From Molossus alvarezi (taxonomy: Eukaryota > Chordata > Mammalia > Chiroptera > Molossidae): a stretch of DNA of 64,000 nt. Position numbers and translations under genes: made by a program. The notes beneath the pieces were generated by a model that worked only from the letters and a program-made list of their open reading frames with translations, made no database searches and was not told where the DNA came from. Each line of letters starts with the position of its first letter. The stretch's first letter is position 1. Below are positions 45,640-56,526 of this stretch, piece after piece. The stretch covers positions 129,362,001 to 129,426,000 of the forward strand of contig CM073886.1 in NCBI GenBank assembly GCA_037176705.1. The letters are read 5' to 3'.

Positions 45640-46460
45640 ATTTTTAAAGGGGTGTATAGGATGGAGAAAAGGGTGAGATGACTGACATGATCCGATTTGC
45701 ATTTTTTGAAAGATTACTCTAGCTGCCGTTGGGAGGCCGGGCTTGCAGAGGGCGAAGGTGAACGTGGAGAGCAGCTAGGAATGCAACGTTGAGCCCTGGA
45801 GAGAGGCGTGGGCAGGCCAGAGTTGAGTAGTGGAGTGCACGGATCTGAGAAATATTTAAGAAAAGCCTCAGAGGTGACTACATAGAGATTGGTAAAGCAT
45901 GCACTGAGTTGAAGTTAAATGATAGGTCTGCCCTGGAGAAAGAATCACTGACCTGTCAAAGGTAGCAGAAGCCATGGGCACAGGTGAAACAATCTAAGGA
46001 TCGGGTTTTTCAATGCTTAGTTTCTGCGAGATAGTGTTTCAAAGAAGGCTTTTAGTAACTTGAAATGTAGGCACTAAGAACTGTAAGCCAGGGCACTACA
46101 GGTGTCAAGGACACCAAGGAAAGAATATTTTGAAAAGGGAATTTTGAAAAGGAGGGAATGGTTCTCAATATGAATAAAGATGAAGAAGTCAAATACTACA
46201 AGGTCTGGATACGTCAGTTATAGTCTGCAGCTCTTACAAAGAACTGTTTGGGCGAGATAATGAGAGTAGCGAGGAAATGGATGTGGAGCACAGGCAGCGT
46301 TTGGGAAAATGCATGAAAAAGAGGATGGAGCTTGAGGAGAAAAAAGGTCAATGAGGCTTTTTTTTGTTTGTTTGCTTCTTTGTTTAAAAATAGGAAAGAT
46401 TTAAAAACCAATGGGAAGATCCACTTAGGAGTGAACTGATAAGACGTTGATGATCGTTGT
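45640..46460 (+). repeat. old interspersed mammalian repeat, family not named
   Basis: Motifs such as CTGACATGATCCGATTTGCA, AAAGATTACTCTAGCTGCCG, GTTGGGAGGCCGGGCTTGCA and GGAAATGGATGTGGAGCACA resemble a common ancient mammalian repeat (compare GTGACATGATCTGACTTACG and GGATCACTCTGGCTGC). The same family seems to lie at 51525-52600. I cannot name it with confidence. Confidence 0.5.
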
Positions 46461-46969
46461 GCTTTTATTACTTAGTGTGACTATTTGTTCTATGGAAAAT
46501 CAGAACATTTTTACTTAACAGCATAATCCTCTAAGGCTTTGGAGCTCTTCTTTTCCTTCCCCTTTTCCTTTAGTATCCTGGCTTAAATTTGAATTACAAA
46601 GGACTTCAGGAAGTTTTTTTTTACAATAAGTAAACCGATATGGGAGCTCATTAAGAACTTAATTTTTGTTGTGATAGTTGTTCTTTGACATGGGTTAATC
46701 AATTAACAAGGCAGTACCTATAACAGCAGCCACTTTTTCCTGAACAACGTGCAAGCATCTGTGATAATTATTCAGGCTCTAAAAAAGGGACTGCCACTCA
46801 CCAGGAGCTCAGCAATCTAATGGATGAGCAGAGGAGTAAAGCACTGGAAGGTTTGTGGAATACTAATGGGAAGAGGAACTGGAGGAGAATTTCTCTTTCC
46901 TGGAGTATTACTAAATGTCATTTAAAAAATTAAATCCTTACCCTAAGAAGTCAATACAATGCCTTGGTT

Positions 46970-47000
<31 letters not shown>

Positions 47001-47635
47001 CTTTTTGTTACCTATGTGAGTTAGAGCCAAGATTCTATCACCACCACCCTTACAGTCTGGCTGGATCCATGCCTCAAAACATGTGTTTAAGAAAGTGATG
47101 GCAGTTGTTTGTTTGTTGATTAGTCAACTTCCTGTATGAAGTTATTCTTAGCAGTGATACTTTTGTGTTCCAAAAGAGTAACGTCAATCTTGACTCTCCC
47201 AAGGTTCTGTGTTCCTCCCGAACTTTCTATTATCACTCAGGCAGTAACCAGCTTCTATGTGCCCTGATCTCAGGGAAAGGTTGCTATTCAAGACTGCTGA
47301 GTGATTGCTCACGGTGAGTCTCAAAACGTACTTGTCACAAGTACACCCGCACCTCCGGCTTTGGAATAGATGAACCTGGGTATTCTGAGTGCCACAGTCT
47401 GAAGTGTATGTCAGAGGAAAGAATAGGTAAGGGACCTGAAGGTCCCCAGTCAGCTCTGGGAGGCTGCCGAACTGCTACCAGGACACCCAGTGGGAGTCGA
47501 ATCAGCTTCTAGATCATTCCGTGACCATGCAAGTTTGCACTGAACCCTGACGATGCAGGAAAACCCCTGGAAAGTCGTCTCGTCTTCAGCATCCAGCACA
47601 CAGTCCATTGATCATCCTGCAAGGGTGTTAGCAAC
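46461..47635. other. AT-rich single-copy DNA with a (GTT)n array
   Basis: Only the (GTT)n array at 46970-47000 is recognisable. No gene supported. Confidence 0.45.
46970..47000. repeat. (GTT)n microsatellite
   Basis: Ten perfect trinucleotide units. Confidence 0.95.
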
Positions 47636-48075
47636 ACAGGGGTTTCTGACATATTTGTAGGGCTGTGCAACCATCACCATCATAACATTTTAGAACATTT
47701 TTATTACCCTGGAAAGAACCTCGACTCATCGGTATTCACTCCCTCCAGCCCTAGGCAACTGCCAATCAACTTTCTGTCTGTATAGATTTGCCTCTTCTGG
47801 ACATTTTCTAGAAGTGAGTGAACACAGTGTGTGAAAGCCAGGGCTTCAGCCTGTAACAGCACTGTGTGACCTTTCCTGGCCGAATGAGACTGCGCTGTAT
47901 GAATAATGACTCCATCCATCAGTTGATGGGTACTGGTTGTTTCCAATTGGGAGCTATTATGAATATTGTTACTATGAACATTTTTGTACATGTTTTTGTG
48001 TGGATATATGCTTTCATCTGGGGGAATAGATACCTGTATAGCACATGGCAGTTTTTAGTAGCTACCATTGAGAAC
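47636..48075 (-). mobile_element. L1 (L1M type) 3' region
   Basis: Antisense L1 order on the plus strand: TGTGCAACCATCACCATCAT, ATTTTAGAACATTTTTATTA, GGCAACTGCCAATCAACTTT, CTGTCTGTATAGATTTGCCT, CCATCAGTTGATGGGTACTG, ACTATGAACATTTTTGTACA, GTGTGGATATATGCTTTCAT. The minus-strand frames here are worn ORF2 and UTR remnants. Confidence 0.9.
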
Positions 48076-48479
48076 TTTGGATGTCTGTAGTCCTGGTGGG
48101 GAAAGTCTGATTCTCCTAACCCCGCCCCTGTATAATCTGTACTTGGTTGGGGTAAATCGGAACTGGGGTGGATATATGCCAAGCACACACTGTGGTGAAC
48201 TCTCTTCTGTCTTTGTGTATTATATATTCTTGGAAAAGTTTTACCTGGTTCTGCACCAGTATATGTGGTCAGTACACTGGGAACAGCAACAAAGCAATTG
48301 GGAATAACATAATTCTTAGGCTTGGTGTTAATGAATTGTTTTGTTCCAAATAAATGAGTAAACTAAAAATAATTTTAAAAATAATTTAATTCAAAAAATA
48401 TCTAAAAATAGGTAGTTGAGATGTTTATGAAGCAGAATATTATACTAAAATATTGGGGAAATACCCTGGTAAAAGAATG
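48076..48479. other. single-copy DNA, no feature seen
   Basis: No gene or repeat recognised; perhaps a continuation of the L1 beyond recognition. Confidence 0.4.
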
Positions 48480-48690
48480 GACTTTAGAAATAGAAAAACC
48501 TGGTTTTGAGTTCCAGTTTTTCTACTTAATTATTGTTTTGCTTTAAGCAAGTTTTTCAACCTCTGGGAGACTCAGTTTTGTCCTTTCTAAAGCAGAATTA
48601 ATAACAATATTTATCTTTTAGGGCTGTTGTTAAAATTACATAAAAGAGCCTGGTTCATAGCAGAAGCTCAACAAATAGAGGTTATACTCA
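48480..48690 (+). repeat. MIR SINE
   Basis: Nearly full-length MIR: ACCTGGTTTTGAGTTCCAGT, AGCAAGTTTTTCAACCTCTG, GGAGACTCAGTTTTGTCCTT, GGGCTGTTGTTAAAATTACA, GAGCCTGGTTCATAGCAGAA, GCTCAACAAATAG. Confidence 0.9.
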
Positions 48691-49083
48691 TTTTGGAAAT
48701 CCAAACTCCAATCAAGGTGATCAAGGTATTGTCCAAAAAAGGTAGGATTTATTTGCACATAATTAGAACACAATTTGAGAGAAGGTTCTATATAAAACCT
48801 TGAAATAGGAAATTCCCACCCCTACCAAAACATGGCATTTTTTAATTAAAGGAGAATCTGATACATGGGGCAGATGCCTACATGTGGAGGAGACAAAGAA
48901 ATGGGGCTATCATTGCTGAATCAAAGTAACAGTTGAGGGTCATCTCCTGTATCCTCTTGTTTATTAAGTCAAGTATAAAACTGTGAAACAAATCTGATTT
49001 TGAATATCAGTACTGATTACCTTAAATGCCTCCTCTTTATTCTAGCCTACATGTATCTAATAATGTATCACTTGACAAGTGAC
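48691..49083. other. single-copy DNA, no feature seen
   Basis: No gene or repeat recognised. Confidence 0.45.
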
Positions 49084-49094
49084 AGCAATAGGTC

Positions 49095-49276
49095 AGCAAT
49101 AGGGAGAAGGAGAGAGAGAGAGAAACATTGATGAGAAAGAACATCAATTGGCTGCCTCCCTCCCACCCCCCAGGGGATTGGGCCCACAACCTGGGCATGT
49201 GCCCTGACCGGGAATCGAACCGGCGACTTCTTGGTGCATGGGTTGACGCTCAACCATTGAGCCACACTGGCCAGGC
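49095..49276 (-). repeat. Ves SINE, type 1, without A tail
   Basis: Reversed copy starting directly in the GA-rich tail, with no T-run, and ending AACCATTGAGCCACACTGGCCAGG. The target-site duplication AGCAATAGGTC (49084-49094) and AACAATAGGTC (49277-49287) shows that the missing tail was lost after, or never made at, insertion. Confidence 0.95.
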
Positions 49277-49287
49277 AACAATAGGTC

Positions 49288-49889
49288 TTTCTTGACTCAT
49301 CATGTCCCCAAATGCTGGGGGTCCTAAGGTGCTTTGCCACACCATGCCCTGGGTGGTTGTTGAAGCAACGAGTGCTTAGGATGGATTCTTGTGGCATTCA
49401 CTTGCTCATGCCATGCTTCAGCATGAAGATATTGATACATTTTGTTCCTGCAGAAAAAAATTAATGTTCTTCTTGACAATTTAAGGCTGCCAGGTAACAT
49501 TGCTCATATTTTAGTGCTGCCTTCTTCTGAAAAGTGATAGATAGAATATGTAAGTTGTTTAATTTTTGGCTGACTTGGTTTCTGAGGTCTGCCAAAACAA
49601 TTTTTTTTTCCTTCTACTTTTTCTTCTGGCTTAAGAATGATCTTGGAATAACTTTCATGTAAACTAGCATAAAGTTGTCTAAAAGAAATATGTAAAATAT
49701 ATACATAGACAAAGTTCTAGAAGGATAGAGAATCAACTGTATACCGTTGTTAGATCTGGAGAAGTTGAATGGCAGACATGGGAATGACTCAGGGGTTGAG
49801 AAGGATAAATTTAATTTTTTTCTATGCATAATTCTATATTGTTCTTTTTGGTTTTTAAACAATGACCTGGCATTAACTCTGTTTTTAAT
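49288..49889. other. AT-rich single-copy DNA, no feature seen
   Basis: No gene or repeat recognised. Confidence 0.45.
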
Positions 49890-49903
49890 ACAATATCTGT
49901 GCC

Positions 49904-50113
49904 GTCTGGCGGGTGTGTCTCAGTGGTTGAGCATTGACCCATGCACCAAGAGGTCAATTCCTGGTGAGGACACATGCCCAGGTTGTGGGCCCAATCCCCT
50001 GTGGGGGGGCATGCAGGAGGTGGCCAAATAATGTTCTCTCTCATTGATTTTTCCCTCTCTCTCTCCCTCTCCCTTCTTCTCTCTCTAATATCAATGAAGG
50101 AAAAACAAAAAAA
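49904..50113 (+). repeat. Ves SINE, type 1, B box deleted
   Basis: Sense copy with head GTCTGGCGGGTGTGTCTCAG. After AAGAGGTCA the expected ACCGGTTCA-like segment is missing, so the B box is broken. Target-site duplication ACAATATCTGTGCC at 49890-49903 and ACAGTACCTGTGCC at 50114-50127, two mismatches. Confidence 0.95.
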
Positions 50114-50127
50114 ACAGTACCTGTGCC

Positions 50128-50828
50128 TTGAGAAATCCATCTGGCTTCTTTTGCACATTCTTCACTTTGCATTTTAGACAGCCCTCTCCTCTCTCCAGGT
50201 CACTGCTGTCCCCAGTGTCGCTCATAAAACACACAAAAGGGACCTCTCCGACTAGACAGTAGAATGCTTTCGGGGTTGCTCTTCGTTGTTGCTCCTTTTC
50301 CTACAGAAAAGTTTTGTAACATGAGACCACTAGAACCCTGGGATTAAATAAAAATCAGCGATGGCATCAAATTGTCAAGACAGATGTGCAGCAGCTCCTA
50401 TTAATCATAGATTGTGCATATCTTGTCTTTATAATTTTATTTCAGTAGAGTGAATGGACTGGCTGGGAAATGTTTCGAGTAGTATGCTTCCAGAAAAGGC
50501 ATTTAAGCAACGGGACAGCATGTGCCTTCTCGTGTCGTGTGGGTGACAATAAACCCTGTGAAGGTTTATTTCACTGTCTGCGATCCCTCTAAGAAGAAGT
50601 ACAACAAAATAGAATGGGAATGTCCTGAGGCACTCACTACACTGGGTAAATAGGATTTTTAATTAAGGAAGAAACGCATGATTACTTATTTTATTAATTC
50701 AATCTCAGTGTTTGTCATTGTCTGTCATTAAATCAGCTGCTGTGAATCCAAGTCTGAAATTTTATCAGAGTGAAAGAAAGTCTAGAAATGGTGAGGTTAA
50801 TGTTACTGAATAAACTGAGATGCTATTT
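50128..50828. other. single-copy DNA, no feature seen
   Basis: GACAATAAACCC at 50547 resembles a polyadenylation motif without further support. No repeat or gene recognised. Confidence 0.4.
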
Positions 50829-50841
50829 CAGGGACATTCTT

Positions 50842-51060
50842 TTTTTTAAATTGAGATTCTTTTTTTTTCCTTTATTGATTTTAGAGAGAGGGGAAGGGAG
50901 AAGGAGAGAGAGAGAAACGTCCGTGAGAGAGAACGCCTCCTGCACGCCCCTCACTGGGGATCGAGCCCACAACCTGGGCATGTGCCCTGACCGGGAATCA
51001 AACAGGCGACCTCTTGGTGCATGTGTCAATGATCAACCACTGAGCCACACTGGCCAGTTA
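50842..51060 (-). repeat. Ves SINE, type 1
   Basis: Reversed copy. The GAGAGAGAACGCCTCCTGCA junction lacks the usual ATCGATTGGCTG-like segment (about 10-12 bases). Target-site duplication CAGGGACATTCTT at 50829-50841 and CAGGGAAATTCTT at 51061-51073. Confidence 0.96.
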
Positions 51061-51073
51061 CAGGGAAATTCTT

Positions 51074-51524
51074 AGGTAGAAATCTCACTTATTTTAGATG
51101 ATAGCCCTAGAACCTCCAGCTTTTTTTTTTTTTTTTCCAACTAAAGCAGCTTTTTTATTATTTTAATATCACATAGTAATATTGTGATCTCCAAGTGATT
51201 TTAATGCAACAATGTTTAGCTGTAATTTTATGGGTTTTTTAAAATAAATTCTAAAGGTGTTGGTGTAGGAGGAAAAAGAAATATCATGCATCCAATTTTG
51301 GAGACAAGTCGAAATAGTAGAGAGTAAAACATCCTAGAATAATTTTTGTTAAATACTGTGACTTCATTTTTAAGGAAATAATAATTATTTAATAAAATAA
51401 AATAAAATAAAATAACTTTGAAAACCTTTAAAATGTTTAACAGCTCAAAAAATGTTTATCAAGTTGTTACTAAATACAAGCCAATGTAACAGGTATTTTA
51501 AGATATTCAAGCATTCAAAAATAC
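51074..51524. other. AT-rich DNA with simple repeats
   Basis: A T-run at 51121-51136 and an (AAAAT)n array at 51391-51415; otherwise nothing recognised. Confidence 0.5.
51391..51415. repeat. (AAAAT)n microsatellite
   Basis: Five pentanucleotide units. Confidence 0.9.
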
Positions 51525-52600
51525 TTCCAGGGCACTTACTATGTGTCAGGCTTTATTCTAAATTCTGGGTATATGTTGGTGAATTGCAAAGACCATTCAA
51601 AACAATTCTTAAGCACTATTGTGTCCCAGACATGATTATTTGCACTGGAGTACAGTAATGAACTCAATAGAAATACCCTGTCCCTTCATGTTCTAGCTGC
51701 TAAAACAGAATTAGAAAAGATAAATAAGTACAATGTATTGTATGCTAGACAGTGATAATTGCTAAGAGAAAATATAAACAAAGCAAAATGAGGGGCATAA
51801 ACTATTGGGGGGGGACTTTTAGATAGGGTGCAGGTAAAACGATCTAAGATCCTAATGTTTTATAAGCACCTGAAGCCAACAGGCGGAGCTCTGGGAAGAA
51901 TATCCGATATCCGGCAAAGAGGGTCCTAGGCAAAGGCAGTAGAAGATTCAAAGGCCCTGGGGTAGGATGTGTCTGAAGTGCCCCAGGAAGAGCAAGGAGG
52001 TCAATGTGGCTGTTATGCAGACAGCAAGATGAGGTCAGAGGGCAATGAGGAACCAATTGCATTTGTGATCGATTGTGTATGGCCTGACAGGTCACTGTAG
52101 GAATATGGGCTTTCACACTAAGGAATACAATGTCTTTGGAACTTTCCGAGCAGCAAGATGACAGACCTTGACTGTCACTGGGAGGCCATGTCAGCCACCG
52201 AGTTCAGACATGCTGTTGGTTTTGATCACGGTGGGGAAGTCATACGCACCTACATATGTTTTATAGTTAGAACAAACAAGATCGTGTGACAATCTTTATG
52301 TGAAGTAGGAGGGAAAGACAGCAGTCCAGGTGACCCCAAGGTTTGGGGCTGACGGCGTTCGAGTAAGGGTGTGCCACCTAACTAAACGGGAGTCACAGCA
52401 GAGAAAGCTCTCTTCCGACCTTCACCCCGAGCAGTGAGGATGTAAGCTTAGTGATTCCGTTGTGCACGTGTTAAAGGTGAGATGCCTTTGAACACTCAAG
52501 TGAAGACGTCAGAAAAGATGACGAGACGTTCAGCCTCATGAAGTACTTGAATATCCTGAGTGTACAGATATGTAATACTGTGAGATGGGTACAGTCGTTT
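51525..52600 (+). repeat. long old interspersed mammalian repeat, family not named
   Basis: Motifs in order: GGCACTTACTATGTGTCAGG, CTAGACAGTGATAATTGCTA, TTAGATAGGGTGCAGG, AAGATTCAAAGGCCCTGGGG, AGAGCAAGGAGGTCAATGTG, GTGACCCCAAGGTTTGGGGC, GGTGAGATGCCTTTGAACAC, TCAAGTGAAGACGTC. This is the order of a common ancient non-coding mammalian repeat whose name I am not sure of. It is unusually long for its age at about 1.1 kb. Confidence 0.6.
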
Positions 52601-53224
52601 GATGGGGATACATCTTAGAGCGGGTTCAGGAGATGGAAGGGGAGGGAAAGAGCAAACATTGAGTGTCGACAACTCTCCAGGGACTTTTGTCCTAAAGCGC
52701 AGGGGAGAAAGGACAGTAGCTGGAGAAGGAAATGACCTCAAGACGTAAAACACAAACAGTGTTTGAGAAGCACGTCTTCGAACCTCTTGTTGCGTCACTT
52801 TGAGTGTAGTGTCTCACGCAATTTATATTACAACTGTTCATTTTTTTAGAAGTAGGACCTCAGTGAGGTCACATTGATTGGGAGGCAGAAAATGGGAGCC
52901 AGTGACTGAAGAAATCCCACACCTAAGAGGCCCACCAGCGGTGAGCATGACCTTTTACAGCTGTGCCGAGAGCTCGAGAAACAGCTGTGACGAGGAGGAG
53001 CGGACTGTGCTCAAAAACAGTCAAGTGCCTTGCTACCCACTTGTTGAGAAGATCAACCCGCAAGAGGCCATTGGAAGGGAAGTCACAACAGATAGCAAAG
53101 CGATCATGGGATCTTGACTTACATTGGAATTAGGCGTTTAGGGGAAATGCCCTCTACGGGAGGAAAGTTTTTCAGAAAGCACTAGACAAAGGGATGTGTA
53201 TATCATGCATCCTAATTCTTCATG
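52601..53224. other. single-copy DNA, no gene supported
   Basis: The old repeat may extend to about 52790. No other feature recognised. Confidence 0.4.
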
Positions 53225-53237
53225 AAGAAACATTCTT

Positions 53238-53336
53238 TTTATGTTTTGTTTGGTAGGTGCCCCTAGCAGGAACCAAACCCGGGACTCTCTGGTCCACAGG
53301 CCGACGCTCCAACCGCTGAGCCAAACCGACGAGGGC
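53238..53336 (-). repeat. short tRNA-only Ves-like SINE
   Basis: Sense orientation: CCCTCGTCGGTTTGGCTCAG, CGGTTGGAGCGTCGGCCTG, GGGTTTGGTTCCTGC, then GGGGCACCTACCAAACAAAA and an A-rich end. The element stops at the end of the tRNA-like part. The 13-bp target-site duplication AAGAAACATTCTT is perfect at 53225-53237 and 53337-53349. It is therefore a complete insertion and not a truncated Ves. Confidence 0.92.
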
Positions 53337-53404
53337 AAGAAACATTCTTAAAGTAAGAAGTGAGTAGCATAAAACGCAAATATTTTATATGATGGGTTTA
53401 TTAC

Positions 53405-53890
53405 TATCTAGTGTGGTTTAGATGGCCTAACCCAAAAGGATATGCTGAAGTCCTAAGCACCCCCATCTCAGAATGCGACCTTACCTGGAAATAAGGTTGT
53501 TGACGATGCATGAATTAGGGTGAGGTCATACAGGGGGAGAGGAGCTAAACCCAGTAGAGCTGGTGTCCTTACGAGGGGACAGACACAGAGAGGCAGCGCA
53601 CGAGGGAGAATGCCGGGGACTGTGGGAGCAGATCGGGGTGTTGTGGCTGCGAGGCGAGGACCCCAAGGATCGTCAGCGCCCACCGGAGGCTGGGAAGGGG
53701 ATGGAAGGTTCTCGCCAGCAGGTCTCAGAGGGAGCAGGGCTCTGCTGGGTCCTTGATTTCAGACTCGGGGCCCCAGAGGGGACGACAGTCACCGTCTGTG
53801 GTTTGAAGCCGCCCAGCGTGCGGTGCTCTGGGACAGCCCTAGGAAGGAAGATGCTGCCTATTCCCACGACTGTACAGTTGTGGCCTGGAG
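53405..53890 (+). repeat. MaLR LTR (MLT1-like)
   Basis: Sense order: AAAAGGATATGCTGAAGTCC, ATCTCAGAATGCGACCTTAC, CTGGAAATAAGGTTGTTGAC, GTGAGGTCATACAGG, GCTGGTGTCCTTACGAGGGG, ACAGACACAGAGAGGCAG, CCTTGATTTCAGACTCGGGG, GCCGCCCAGCGTGCGG. CpG-rich and diverged, nearly full length. Confidence 0.8.
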
Positions 53891-54384
53891 TGTAGGTTCA
53901 GTCCTGGAGGACAAAAAACAGAGATGTAACACTGCGGCAGCCATGGACGAGTACCTGCCTACAGTGAAGAACCCTGTAGTGTTACTACATACTTAAATAC
54001 AGTCCTTGAACTCCAGCTGTGGGAAACTGCACCCCCCTTCTCCTGGTAGCTGCAATGCAAATAGTACAGTGTCCCCTGTACAGAGGAGAAGTTAGAATCT
54101 TAAAGAATGAGAAAGTGAGGCAGAATTCATCCAGATCTGAGCCCTTTCCGACCATTACATGCCTCTCTTCTGTTAAGCTCCAGAAAAAAATAATGTGTGA
54201 GAAAGTCACCAAAGATGGAAAAACATATGCAGTTTCTACACAAACATGTGTGTTTGTGATTAGTTAGCACTTTATTTTTTTCAACACGCAGGAACTTTTG
54301 CTTCTTGTTTTATGTGTTTCAAGGTACAGAGATTCAACCAATAGAACTACCACACAAATACCCAAAGTGCATGACGTGTGCAAT
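53891..54384. other. single-copy DNA, no feature seen
   Basis: No gene or repeat recognised. Confidence 0.45.
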
Positions 54385-54771
54385 CAGGTACCTATGCATA
54401 GCGTGTGCGAACAGCTGCCACTGTGCACTGTGTGTGCGAACAGCTACCACTGTGCATGATGTGTGCAAACAGGTACCACTGTGCACGGCGTGTGTGAACA
54501 GGTACCACAGTGCACAGTGTGTGTGAACAGCTACCACTGTGCATGATGTGTGCAAACAGGTACCACTGTGCACGGCGTGTGTGAACAGGTACCACAGTGC
54601 ACAGTGTGTGTGAACAGCTACCACTGTGCACTGTGTGAGTGAACAGCTACCACTGTGCATGAGGTGTGCCAACAGGTACCACTGTGCATGGCGTGTTCCA
54701 ACAGGTACCTGTGCATGGCGTGTGCGAACAGGTACCATTGTGTACGGCGTGAGCCAACAGGTACCAACATG
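54385..54771. repeat. 29-bp minisatellite with an 87-bp higher-order unit
   Basis: About 13 units of 29 bases (two are 27), each starting CAGGTACC or CAGCTACC and containing CACTGTGCA. Three consecutive units form an 87-base block at 54441-54527 that recurs without a difference at 54528-54614. Because 87 is a multiple of three, the minus strand carries a repeat-peptide frame (54783-54334), which I take as a by-product. Confidence 0.97.
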
Positions 54772-55748
54772 AAAAGAAACCACTATGTTACTCTAAAAAT
54801 AAAAAAATTTTTAAAGCACACACCATAATTTCTGGAGAAGTTGCTCAACGGAATAAAAGTAATTCACCCCCACCTCAAACAAGCGAAGAAAGAAAACAAA
54901 CACCTGACAGAGTTCTTTACTCTAATGTATTGCTGCAGGTAAGAAAATGTAAACTGTGTCAAAATCGGAATGAATGAGCGTAAACAATGAAGCCAAGGAA
55001 GGGCACGTGGTTGTCAACAGGCCGATTAAGTAGAAAATCTGGAAATAATCACACCAGAAACACAAAGGAGAGCTCATATGCATTACGACTCTGTGTTACT
55101 AAGTCAGAGGCGTGTAGTTGGAAGAAAATGGAAAAATGTATCTCGAAGTAATTATAAGAGAAAATGTTCTGCTAAATGACCAGTGGAAAGATCAGGGAAA
55201 GTAATTTTGACTCCCTACCAGTTCCATACGTCTGTGTGGATGCTTTGAGCTTTCGATTCTTGACATTTCTCCTTGTCTGATGCATCTTACATGCATCAGT
55301 GCCCAGTGAAGGAAAGGTATTTTTGAAAAATGAGACTCCGGCTTTAGCGGATACATTTCCCACTGCCCGGCGCTCCCAGCTGGCTTCCCGGGGCTGAGTC
55401 CCTGACCGTCAATGTTCTAGCGCTGAATTTCATCGGTCTCGCCCAAGGGAGGCACCGCCGGCAGGATGGAGAGGTCAAGGTCAGGAGTGGACAGAGCTGT
55501 CCTGGAAGCACCTGGTGGGTCATCGCTGACCAGTCACCTTCATCTCCAGCCACGTCCTGTCCCTCCACTCTCGTGCCCCAGGGCATGAGGTACCTGACTC
55601 TCCCAGGACCTGTTACAGCGGTACCCACAGAACCTGGTACGTGGAGAATGAGAAGAAATGGGCTTGACTTCGGACCTGTCATGTATTCTTCTGTGATCCC
55701 CAGAGAAAACTGCCCTTTCCTGTTCCTACACCAGCCCTTCCTTGGCAT
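54772..55748. other. single-copy DNA, no gene supported
   Basis: No repeat recognised. The 156-codon minus-strand frame at 55814-55344 passes through the 33-bp duplication and has no domain. Confidence 0.4.
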
Positions 55749-55814
55749 GAAGCTGCCACATTGTTGCGGCAGCACAGACAAGAAGCTGCCACATTGTTGC
55801 GGCAGCACAGACAC
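55749..55814. repeat. 33-bp tandem duplication, two copies
   Basis: GAAGCTGCCACATTGTTGCG begins at 55749 and again at 55782. The two 33-base copies differ by one base at the last position. Lies within overlapping open frames on both strands. Confidence 0.95.
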
Positions 55815-56034
55815 CGGAGGGTGGATTGAGGTTCCAGGCTTCCGGCTCCAGCCTTTCCCACCTCCGAGGGCCTGCGCGGAGGGAGTCTCCTGTCCAGGGC
55901 CTGGCTGCTCAGGTGCCCAGCGCCCGGGCTGATGCGCGCCAGGGACGTCATGCTGGGAAGGCCCCTTCTAGTGCCCGTATGGAGCGGACACGCACAGGAA
56001 AATGCCTGTCGCACCATCTGTGGGGCCTTCTGCA

Positions 56035-56225
56035 CGTCACCGAGGCACACTTGCCTCAGCTGCCTTATTTCCTTATTTACAAGAGGGGACACTTACATTA
56101 TCTGATTCATAGAAGCGCTAGGAGGATAAAAGAGAAAATATTTCAAAAGCATTCAGGACAGTGTTTGACACATAGTAAGCGGTCAATAAAAGTAGGCCAC
56201 CGTTATTATTATCGTTATTGTTATC
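56035..56225 (+). repeat. MIR SINE, 3' part
   Basis: CTTGCCTCAGCTGCCTTATT, TTCCTTATTTACAAGAGGGG, GCGCTAGGAGGATAAAAGAG, AGGACAGTGTTTGACACATA, GTAAGCGGTCAATAAAAGTA, then a TTATTATTATCG-type end. Confidence 0.85.
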
Positions 56226-56503
56226 GTCAGTATAATAGAATCAGCAGCACTCTTCATTCATATGATCATAGGTAAGTGAGACCCGAGCAGTGTTCAGTCG
56301 TCACTGGGATACATTCGCTGTGGCTGTGCTCTAGGTGCACTGGTCTGGGCCCTTGGAGGGCTGCTGAAAAATCTCCCTCCCACTCTGCCTCAGTCCACAC
56401 AGATCTGCCCCAGAGAGAGCTCCCAGGAACGACATTCTCTCCGCGAGCCTCTGAGGTCAGGAGCCCCTCTCCAATGGACTCCCCTTAAAATGGAGTCAAC
56501 TTT
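56226..56503. other. single-copy DNA, no feature seen
   Basis: No gene or repeat recognised. Confidence 0.4.
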
Positions 56504-56526
56504 ACAATATGTACATATATTTTATT

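Noticed and set aside
54385..54771. CRISPR-like spaced repeats
   Set aside because: Units are directly adjacent with no unique spacers, and the context is mammalian. It is a minisatellite.
54334..54783. 149-codon minus-strand frame with a 29-residue repeat
   Set aside because: Direct product of the 87-bp higher-order unit; no flanking coding sequence.
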